NCBI GenBank assembly: GCA_039105265.1
Contig: JAPFFF010000005.1
Location: 5,255,501 to 5,319,500, forward strand
Direction of reading: 5' to 3'
DNA length: 64,000 bases
From: Tritrichomonas musculus
Lineage: Eukaryota > Parabasalia > Tritrichomonadida > Tritrichomonadidae
The notes under the pieces were generated by a model that was given only the letters and a program-made list of their open reading frames with translations, ran no database searches and was not told where the DNA came from. The position numbers were made by a program, and so were the translations under genes. This document shows positions 19,192 through 31,100 of this stretch, piece after piece. Numbering within the stretch: the first letter of the stretch is position 1; every line of letters begins with the position of its first letter.

Positions 19192-22100
19192 TCAATAAGG
19201 AGTACTGAGGAGCAGGGCGGTTCCTCTGAGTGTCCACTTGTTTGGTTCCTCGATTGTTGGGATATTTAGCGAAACAACGAAATTCGTAGATAAGCCAGTT
19301 GTTGACAAAACGCCAGCTCTTTCAGAAGTACGATACACCGGACATTTATAATCATCGAAAGGATGAATGAAATTTTCACGAGGAATGATTTGAATGATTG
19401 GACATTTGTTGTAAATTGTGTTTGAATTAATATCTTGAAGCGATTTTAATTTGACATCGAAAATTGCACCATCGAAGAAGAGTCCATAAATAAAAGCACC
19501 ATCATCTGCTGGATGTGCGATACTTTCGACTTCTTGATAAATAATTTTCGCTTCGAAAGATAATTTATCGATCGGAACAGAATGTTTTCGACTGTGATTT
19601 TGAAGAACAGCAGTCAAAAAACTTTGAGGAAAGAAGAAACCAGGAAACCAAAAAACGTTTGGTTCTCCTTTTTTAATCCAATTTTCAATGAAATTAATTC
19701 TATCTTTTAAATCTTTAAACCATGAATTTAAAGGTTTAACTGATGGATAAGAATACTCTTTCCATCCATTTGGAACTTCTTTATTAACGAGGCTGAAATA
19801 AACCTCTGAAATATCAATTGACATAACAACTTCACCTCGAATTGCTTGAGAAACTTCCTTCAATGACTTTTGAATAACTTTTATTAATTTGTTATAACGT
19901 TCAACTTCTTGGAATAAAACAACAGTCAGACTATTCTGTCTATCGTCTTTATCATACGAATTTTGCTCAAATAAAGATTGATTTGCGTGCTTTGTTGAAA
20001 TTTCAGTTGGTATCATTGAACTCAATTCTTCAGCAATTTGAAGAACAATCTCATCATCTTTCGTTGTTGCATTAGAATGACTTTCTTTGGGCTGGACACC
20101 AATGATCCATTTCATCATTTGGTTTGATTCTTGCAATTGTAAAGCATTCAATGCAGAAGGATGAAAACCGAAAATCGAAGGAGAATCTTCATTTGGAAAT
20201 TGTTGAATGTGCTCTTGAAGCTGGTCATATGAAATGACGTTGATTTGTTGATATTTCTTGTCGGAATCAAAGCAAACACCATCATTTAAAACTCGTTGAT
20301 TGATAAACTTGTCAAGAAGTGCATTCATGCATCTTCGATCCCAGTCATCAGTCACTCGGCCGCCATAGACAACATCGCCAATCATTTGTCGAATGGCGTC
20401 CCAAGGAGTGTCGTCATTCAGCGTCAAGTAACAATTAAGGATTTTCGTAGCAATTGAAAAATCACTCGTGTTCCACTCATAGATCTTGTTGAAGCCAAGT
20501 GCGCCGTATCTTTTACGTTCTTGAATGGTGGCTTGAAACAACGAGATGCCAAAAAGAAGCTTCTTCCAAGGACGATTCTTAGATAAACAAGATTCCCATT
20601 GTTCAGACGAAATCGTGTTCATAAGAAGCTGGACATTTGGCTGAATTCCTCGAGGCGGTTCGGATGTCACTTTTACAGAATTTCGAAGAATTGAAACAGG
20701 AAATATTTCAGTTGGCATTGACGATAAAATCAGTCGAAAATTGTCGCTGATTTTGTTCGTTGTCCGCGCCATTTTCTGGATCTTCTGCTCCAATGTTGGA
20801 AGGAAAGAAGGGCAAAGATGACAATTCTGAAGATATACCCAATAACCGCTCAATTTGGCGGTTTTTATCAATTTACTGGCAGTTGGACCTCTTCCTTGTC
20901 CGAGTGATAAAATTGTCAACTTTTTACTGAATCCAAACTTTTGTGCAAGTCTCTCTAAACTGTCCCTCGGATCAGCTCCTTGCGAAAGAATGAAGAGAAG
21001 AGGAGTGTCCTTCGACGTGTCCTGATAAGGTGATGTTAAATCAACTTCACTTTGCATTGTGAACATTTCTCCGAGAACAGAACGAACGAGAATTCGAGAA
21101 AGACTAACAATTTTCCTCCTTGAAATGCAAGATGCGATTATCATCTTATCAAAAAGTGAACAACTTGTACTGTATGGAGATGGAATGTTTATTCCCGAGT
21201 CTTCAATGAAGCTTCGCCATTGATTGTAGTTTGCGTTGATGTGTGAATGAATGCCCGCAAAGCAAGGGAAGTCTTTACTACACTCAGATAAAGAGCAACA
21301 TTTCATCCAGATTCTTTCTTCAATGTCGTCATTTCGTTCATCAAATTTGGAAAGATCAGAGACTTCAGGTGGACCTCTCAAAAAGAGAGTCCACTTTTCT
21401 GGTGTGATTTCATTCGTTGATCGTAAAAGCGACGTTGCTATTAAGAACGAAAAGACTTCGCGATGATTTGCAAACAATCCTCGTGAAACATTCGAAAAGA
21501 CAGCATATGTAAGATCATTAATAAATATCTCACATTGATCTTCAACATTGTCTGAACTTCTTTTCGATGTGTCCAAAACGTTCTTGAAAATTCGTTTGAA
21601 GAATTCAAGCGAATATTGATACATTGAATCAATTCCAGGCAGTTCAAGAACAACAAAATAAAGAATCGATCCTCTTGTTGCAACTTTTCGATAAACTTCT
21701 CTTTTAGAAATAATTTCAACTTCAGTTTTTTCTGCTTCTTCAAGTCTTTGAGTAACTTGAATTGAAGTTTCTTTAGCTTCTTGAAGCGTTGCAATTAATT
21801 CTTCATTATCAAGAATGTTTCCTTTCGATGAGAAAAGCAAATGAAGAATTTGTGACATCAAATCAGAAAGTGTTTTTTGATCTTTTGCAATTGTTACAAT
21901 CAACTCTGATCGTTGCTTTTCAAGATCAGGCATTTCATGAAGTACAACATCACTCAGAAGTTGTTCTTCAAGACCTTCATGCGTGACAGTGAAATTAATG
22001 ACGGACAACTGAATGAAAACATCAGGTAAAAACTGCGGATTATTCAATTTCGTTGTCAAGAAAAGCTTGAATTGCTGATGATAAGAGATCCATTTATCAC

Positions 22101-25100
22101 CAACCGAAATCTCAAGTCTTCCTCCTTGCTTCCTAAATTTAGGATTGATGATGAATTGAAGACCACTGTCTAACGTTTCTTCAACATCTTCAACAAGAAC
22201 AAGCGAGCCTGCAAAAATTGCATTCTCAATAACACGCGTGTAATTATTGTCGGTGCAACGAACAACTTGTATGTTGCCCGATTCAATGAGCCAATTTCGG
22301 CCTTGTCCTTGCGGGTCAATTAAAAGAGGCCATCTTCGTGTCGATGTAACAAGAACGCCATTCTGACGTGACAATGCATCTTGAGGAAGTCCACAAACTT
22401 GCCATTCTCGAAGCATCAACGGCGTTGCAGCTACATTTTCAAGCGAGAAATCGGGAGTGATTGTGACTTCAAGTTCGTGACATTTATTGACAAGTTGAGT
22501 GATGATTCGTTGTCGATATGGATAAGAGAAAGGCCCAATGTAAGCGACGTGCAAGGCAATTAAAAGAGTGTCACCTAGCAAGCACTTTTCTTCAACACTT
22601 AACTCACTCAAATTGTCAGTCCATCGAACTCGTTCAGAATCAAGAGCGGTTGTCAATTGAGATGCATTTTTAAGACGATATTCACATTGCTCAATCTTTT
22701 GTGAAAGTTCTTTTTGCTGTGCAACTGAGTCTTCATATTGTTTCTGAAGGGAAGCAAGTTGAGATGAAATTAATTGAAGTTCATCTTGCTTTGCTTTCAG
22801 CTTCTTTTCAGCTTCATCAAGAGTCGCTTGTGCTTCATCTCTTCTTCTCTTTTTTGGCTCAATTCTTTGGTTCTCAGTGACAAATTTCTCAATTGCAGTG
22901 ACCCATTTAAACAGACACGCAGCACTCTCACTCACACCGATAACTTTCTTCAATTCAAATCGCGGATCAGCGGCCATTTGGCGAATTTTAACAAGAGTTG
23001 CTTCTGGAATCGGCTGGTTATGAACGTCCAACAATTTGTTGAAGAAATCGGTTTGTGCAAGAAGTTGCTTCGCTGACGTCCAGTCAGGATTTTTGCCACA
23101 TAAAAGACAAACGGCTTCCATGACTTCAACAACAAGTTGTGGCGGTTTTGTGAACGTTTTGACAACCGCCAAATCTGACTTTCTATTCTTCAAGTCTTCA
23201 ACAGCACTCAAAGCTGCATGAAGAAGAGGAAGAGCGTTGTCAAGATCATCCTGGGCGTCTCTAGCGAGCACTTTTGCTTCCTGTCTGACTTGTTTGACAA
23301 CTTCTTCTTCAGAGAGAATTTGACGATGTGCTTCGTTCACTTTTTCACGGTCAATTTTCAGTTTGTCCATGAGCTTGTTTGTTTCAACAGCCTTCTTTTG
23401 AAGAAGAGGTTTCAAGTCCTGCAATTCGGCTTCCATTTCTGTCACTTTTTCATTCGTTTCAGTCAGTTTTTCAACGCCTTTTTCGAGCTGCTCCTTTCTT
23501 ACATTGAATTCAGACGTTCTTTTAGCAAGAAGTGACGTGAAAAGGTTGAAGAACTCAATATAAACAGCAGGCGTTACATAGTAAACTCTGCTCAACTCGT
23601 TCTGAAAGTTTGTTGCTTCTTCACTAACTAAAGTGTGCGCAAAACGAGCAATTTCTGCCAATGTTGGTTTCACATCACCAAATCGACTCAAGTCCATCTT
23701 CTCAAGGAACTCGTGAGCGACGGTGTGAAGGGCTTCAGAAGGCCATGGCTCGAACCAGTCAATCGTGCAGCAGCTGACGAGAGATGGGAAGATTCTGCAT
23801 CGATCTCTGAAACGTCCACCAACAGGTGACAAAGCGAGAACGACGTGCAAATTTGACATGACATTTGAAGTGAATTTTCGACACAGCGAATCATAAGCAA
23901 GCGATTCACCGGCCTTCTTCATTTGAGGAACAAGAAGATCATTGATCATTTGGTCGAATTCTTCAGTTTCAAACAATCCAGGAACATCGCCAGTATTCAG
24001 CACGTTGTTGATGTCTTCTAGGAATGATTCATCGACGATTTGTTCGTCGGTCAGAAGAAACATGATCTTTCGATTTTGAACCCCTGCTGCTTTGAAAAGG
24101 ACCTTCAAATCATTTCGAAAGTCGATCAATTTGTAGTCTTTCGTTGGCTGAGGTTCGAAGATTTCAATTTCAGAGACAAAAGCGGCAAATCGCGCCGATG
24201 TTCTCTTCCCTGTTCCGCCCATTCCAACGAGCAACATGTGACCAGACGGCTGCCTCATAACACGAACGATACGAAGCGTATGTTCAATGGCTTCTTTGAA
24301 CATGACGACAGGAGTTTTGTACATGTCTGCAAAGGACTTCATTGCTGCTGTAACTTGCTTGAAAGACGTTACTTCTTGATAACTCTTCGTTGTCGAGTCG
24401 CCGTAACCTTTGAGTACATCGGTCCACATCATTGGCAACTCGTCGTTGAAGTAGAATGAAATGTCTTCTTTCAGACGAAGAACAGTCTTCGCTGTATCAT
24501 AAAGAGTGCTGATCATCGATGATCGATCTTTATCATCAATTAAACGGTCTCCAAAAACTCTCAAACTTTCGTGGAACCAAAGCTTGATGAACGATGTTTG
24601 ATCCGACAATGAATTCTTGTTTGTCAACAAGATCCCTTTGACAACTCGTGATAAATCACGAAGATTGAACGTGTAATGCGAACGTGAAGGAGTTGGAAGG
24701 AGTTCTTGTTTTATCTTTCTGTAGAAGGTCACAGAAGCTCTCACAATTAATTCTGACATCGCAGAAACAATATCGACAAATTCTTTCAAAAATTGGTTCA
24801 AAATCTCACTGAAAATTCGAATCAATACTTGGTCACTTGGCGCAGGCAATGAAAGAATGGTGAAACGAGATGTAAAACGAGGCGTCACATGTCCTTGTTC
24901 AATTCCTCCTCCAACAATTGTCAGGTCTTCAATGTCGTACCAATAAAGCTCGTCACGATTGTAAAGGCCTTTGTTGTTGATTATCATTCTGAGGATCTCA
25001 ATTGGAGGCTGTGACCAGTATTGATCAGGACGAGGCAAATTGAAATCATCAATGACAAGAACAGATGATTTTCCTTCTGGTGGGCCGAAAAGAGTCTTTC

Positions 25101-28100
25101 TTTTCTGAAGCATCTTTGCTTCAATCAAGTCTTGGATCTGCCTTTCAGATGTCCTCGCTGAAAGCGTGAAGAAAATCGACGCAGTTGTCTGCATCATCGA
25201 TTGAAGAGTGTTTTGAATAATCGACGTCTTGCCACATCCACTCTCACCGAGGAATAGAACAGGTCTCTTCTGCTGAATGAGAATTTGAAGGATGTTTGAG
25301 AACCTGATTGTGTCTGATGTTGGAATTATTGATGATGAAGAAGAAGACGATACGCTTTCATTTTCAACCATATCAGACCACAAATTGAAACGAGACTCTT
25401 TTGCATCCAATGAGTAGTCGAACAAAGTTTTTCTTGGCGGATAATTAATTTTTCTTTCAAACATTTCTCTGAGAAATGTGTCGAAATCACTTCGTGTTTC
25501 TTCAGTAATTACCCCACCAAACGACCATGCCAATGCATAAGCGAAAATGTGATGCACAACTCGTTCAATTTGATCACTTGGAACTTTTTCAAAGTCAATT
25601 TCTTGTGATGCTGCCAACGCATCCACCAATTTAGTGAGCGATGTTGCAATGTTCCATATTAATGGAGTTACAACTGTCTTACATTGTTCTCTCATTGATT
25701 CAACAGCAGCGTCAAAAGTTGATTCAAAATTGGCTTGAAATATTTCACGGACAATTTCAGGCTGCTTTGAAATCCAGCTGTTTACAAGTGGACGCCATCC
25801 CAAGTCTTCTGGTTGATAATAAACCATGCCACAACGAGAGACAGTTGCTGGCGAGGCTTGAACAAGATCACCGACTTCAAAAAGCAAGTGCATCATGTCT
25901 GTCATTTTAATTCTGTCGCTGTTTGCGAGAGACAAAAGTTTGTTGTCATCGAGGACAGTGTTCATGTTCTCAATCCACAAGGCATCAACAGGGCCATCGA
26001 AAATGATCCATTCTTGCTTCTCTTTGTCTGCTTCAGCCATCTCACTGAACATCTTCCCAACAAGACCATTCTTCCAATCGCCAGTGACCAAGTTGTAAGC
26101 TCCATAAAGATCTGGAAGAGTGACTGCTTTTGGATTGATTTCTTTCTGTTCAACAGGAGTCCCCAAAATTGCAATAGAATCAGCAAGAAGGTTTCTCGAT
26201 GTCGTCTTTCCTCCTCCAGTCGGTCCGACAAGCATCACACCGTGCCTGATGTGAATTGTTTGATACAATTGGATTGTCTTTTGAATCATGAAATCTGAAT
26301 GTTGAAGTTCTCGTTTTTCAATGGCTTTAATAATTGCATCCGTGAGTTCTTCAAACGATTCATTCTCGAAAACAACACCAGGGAACAAGTCGCCTATAAT
26401 TGCATCAAATAGTTTGGCATCATCAGCAAGAAGCTTTGATATGTTCGAGTCTCTCATTGCTCTTATCAAGATGATGTCTTCTGACAAATCTGGAGAGCGT
26501 CTCTTCGAACCACCGGCCATAACAAGGACTGATTTCAACGCTCTCATTCCGAAGTCGTAGTGACTTTGCTGACTAAGCATTTCTGAACTCAACTTGTATA
26601 ACTGTGTAACTTTTTGAGCCAATGGTTTAGCGGTATTGAAACCTTCGGAATACAAGACAACTTCAGCAATCATTGCATAATCAGGAACCATCATTGAAAT
26701 TGGCCTAAAAAGACTCTTCAAGTTGTCAGGAAGTTCAGTTCTACCAGCGTAACCAGGGTTCATTGTAATGAAGACTCCACAACGAGGATTGAGTTCAATT
26801 GATTGCCCACAAAATTGGAAGGTTTGAAGACCAGCAGCCACAGCTTGTTGCACTGTGTAAACTTGTTCAGCAATGACAGAAAGAACTTCAGAATTGATTC
26901 TATTGAACTCATCAAAACAAGCCCAAGCGCCAGTTTGTGCAAGACCAGAGAAGAACGACTCCATTTGAATCACAGTGACAGCATCAGAACAGTTGAAAAC
27001 AACACAAAAGTTTCCAACAGCTTTGGCCAAATCTTTAACCGTTTCTGTCTTTCCTGTTCCTGCAGGACCGGCCGGCGAGCCTCCCAAGAAGAACTGAAGT
27101 GCAGAAGTCAATGTTAAATAACATCGTTCAGTTAATGGAGTGACAACGAGTCTCGACGTTGCTCCCAAGTATTCATAACCGTACATGATTGTTGCATTCG
27201 CTTGGCAAATTTTCACTCTGTTTGCTTCAACGTCCCAGTAATAACGTAACCGTTTTATCCACTCGAAATCATTGACACCCGTGCAATGCGACGAAATAAG
27301 TTCAGAAACAATGTCACGAGAATGAACTTCAAGAGTGATTAACGAAACAATCCCCGATCTCAAATGCTTTGATAATGGCAAACGAACAATATCAGCAAGC
27401 TCACTCAATTCGTTCTCCATTTGACTTCTTAGCTCTTGAAGTGACTCATCAATTTTGTTGGTTTTAAGCGCATCTTCAACCAACAATGAAAAATTGATCT
27501 GCGAATAAACGGTTATTACTTGTGCTTGATATTTTTGAAGCCAATCTTTTCTACTCAACGAGAAAAACTCACTTTTGCCTTCCTTTAAAACTCTGTGTAA
27601 AGAAAGCTTCATGCAACGTTCAAGATTCTTCATCCAGGCTTCAATTGCACCAATTGATTGACAATGAGTTAGCATCACTTTTTCGCCTTCAACGGACGAC
27701 ATTGAAATTATATCTTGGCCACTCAAAGAGAACTCCAAAGTGTGAATTCCATCGAATAACTTCGGCAAGAAAGGTTGGACAGCTTTAGGATTCCTTGCCT
27801 CAGCGAATATTTTGAGCAAGTTCTCGTTCGATAAGAAATAAAAACGAGGAAAGGCTGTTCTTTTCTTCTGTAAGAATTCTTCAAGAGCTTTTTGAATGTT
27901 CTCAATTTTGCGAATCCATTCTTCAAACATTTCGACAGCCTTGTGATTTGCGCACAGTTTGAAGCACTTCAATATATCATGTGCGTTTGAAGTCCAAAGT
28001 TTAAATTGCCTTTCAATTGAATTTAGCTCGGCTGTTGCACTTGACAACTGCTGCTGAATGTCGCCTGAAGAGAAGACCTTTGTCAATGAGTTGAATGCAA

Positions 28101-31100
28101 TTTGGAATGTTGTGATGTAATCGAGACATTTCGCAAGCATGTTCATTGACTTTGAGAGATCATCAACTTGTGATTTAATCGGACCAACAAACCTTGATGA
28201 TCGAATTGTTGATAATTGAACTTGTGTCTCTTCTAACTGCGCAATTATGTCTTCCAAATCACCAACAATATAGAACTCTTTAAGATCTTTATGAAGAATC
28301 ATCGTGAGCTCAATTGTGTCCCATCGTGATTCGATGTCTTTGAGCATTGTACGAAGTGTTGCTTCATTCGATGCATCGTTTGAAATGGACTCAATTGGCT
28401 CAACGAATTGCTGAACCTGTTTCTCCATCAAATAATTCAATGGATAATTCGTCTCTTCTAGTTGTGTGAGACCAGTTATGCCCTCAATTTTGGTCCAATG
28501 TGACGAATTAAGGCATTTGTTCGACATCGCAACAATGACTGGCAATATTCCATTGAATTGCATGACATCATGCTTGAATATCGGAGTCAAAGGATGATCA
28601 GGCAAACCAGAAGATAGTTGTGCTGTTATTCTAACAAATTTTTGCAAATCTTCGCCAAATTGATCAACATTCATCGACTTGAATGGCGTTGGTAGCCACT
28701 CTTCAGTCTTCTCTTTCCACTCTTTATAAGAGCTCCACAAGAGAAACTTCAAGTTCAAGTTTGTCGTTACATCAGTGAGCTCGTCAATTGGTGACACTTT
28801 CATTTGGAAAACGCGTTGATATCTTTGAACTTGTTCTGTTCTTTCTGTCATTTCTTTCAGTTCTTTCTGCTTCTCTTTGAGGAATTTTATGATAACATCT
28901 GGATTGCTCTTTTCAGACATGACGTCTTCTCTTGCAGTTGAAACTTGAAGATCTAAAATGTCTTTTCTCAAATTTTGAAGCAAATTTGATAACGATGGCG
29001 TCCACTTTTTGATTTTAGATTCTTCTTCTTCGTTCATTTGCATCACCAATGATTCAAGGTTTGTAATTATTGTATTCAATGACCTGTAATTCTGAACAGC
29101 TTCATCAAGTGCAGTGATACGATTCTTATCAATTAAAGTGTAAAAATCAGTTGCATTTTTGTATGATTTTCGGATGTTTTCAAGTTCATTATTAAGCTTC
29201 TTTCGAAATTCAAATTGATTGACAAATACATGAATGTCTTGCGGATCTTCGTGAAGAATTGACAAAGCTTCTGTTACTGCATCAATGATCTTGTTGACTT
29301 TATTTTCAGCTATGCAAGGAATTAAAACATTCAGTTGATCAAGACAACGACGTGGCGAAGGTCGAATCATGTCACAAAATGAATTCAATTGAATTAAAAG
29401 CATGTGAACTTGAACTGAACGTTCAAGAGCGTCCATTTTCTTTATCTCTTCTTTATAATTATCAATGGATTCACCATAGAACGATGCAGGTGGATCCTGT
29501 TCTTGAACTTTATGAACATCGAAGTTTGTGTTTCGAATGTAAGCTTCAAGATAAACGTTATAATTTTGAATCTTTTCAAATGAAAGATTGAAAGCCAATT
29601 CAATTCGATTTCGTGTCTCTTTTAAAAGTGTCTGATATTGCTCATCCTTCGCCATTATGACTGTCAAAGGAACAGCTTCTTCTTGCCAATTGTATGACTT
29701 TGAATACTGCGTCAACGATTGATTGACAGAAAAAGTTTGAATGCTCTCAATTTTTGATACAAGAAAATCCCAAATTTTTGTGATTTGATCAATCATCTCT
29801 TCTTTTGATGGCGAAAAACATAGCTTTTCATCTTCAACAATCATTTCAGTACTCAATCTGGTGATGTCACCACCAGAAGCATTTCCTCTTGGCTCCAAAA
29901 AATCGACCAACTTTTTGCAGCTTGAAACAATGAAACTATTCAGTGTGTGAATGAGCATGTAATCGCAGAGACGAATAAAACGAGAAAGCTTCATTGTGCA
30001 AAATCTCTGTGTAGCAAGTTGCGTGTAAACCATCATTTCACCAGATGAAATGATCTTCTTTTTAGTTGTCTGATTTTTAAGCTTCTTTTGAAGTGTTGTT
30101 CTTCCGCCAACTTTTGGCCTTGTTGGAGGTTTCAATCTATCCGAAACTTGTTCATTTCTCCTCCTTTTTGTCGGACTTGTTAATTCACTTCTATTATGAG
30201 GCGTGCTTGTTGTTCCTCCACCAGAAGAAGCAGCAACATTTGAACCAGATTGACCTTGATTCGAAGTTGATTCTTGTTGCTGATTTGAGCCTGATTGACT
30301 TTGATTTTGTTGGTTCAACGATTGTGCTTGTGCTTGTTGTTGAAGCTTCTTCTGTTGTCTTTCTTTCAGCTGCTGCAAAATTGTTTTATTTGTGTCTTTT
30401 TCGTTCTTTATTTCATTCTGTGAAGTTCCTGTTGCTTCGTACGTTAAATCGCAAGCATGAATGATGCTTTTTCTAGCTTTTTCAAGCAGCTCATTCAATT
30501 GAACACTCATCTCTTCTTCGTGCTCGTATTGCCTGTCAATGAATTGTTTGAGTGTCAATGTTTGTGCCGCTTTACAATCGACCAAAGAAAGCTTCAAAAG
30601 TTCATCAAAACATCGTTGAAGGTCTAAAATGGCACTTCGAAGAAGGGAATCAACAGGAAACAACGTGTTGGACAATGATTCACGCGATGTTGTGATCAAG
30701 TGTGTTCGTGTGACACTTTGTAGAAGATTAAACGACCTCCACATTGAATACCGATTGAAAAATTTGATCCGCTTCGTTTTCAAAAAAAAGTCACATTCAC
30801 GAATCCACTTTTCAAGAGCCACAAACTCACACTTGTGATCTTCGCTGTACGAAGTAATGCCGTCCGCACTGAGTGTGTAATACATGCATGATGGATTCTT
30901 AATGTCAACGTCTCGCGGCGAGGCAATCCGTAAAAAATAGTAATTTTCTGGCTCGCGATGAGTTGGCGGGGTTGAAAAAAAATACAAAAATTCTTGGTTC
31001 AATCGATTTTGACGGATTAAGCGAATATAATAGAAAATTAGATGCTTGTTGTTCCAGAGATCATCACTGATGCCAGCAGTGTAGATTGGGTCGTTTTTAA

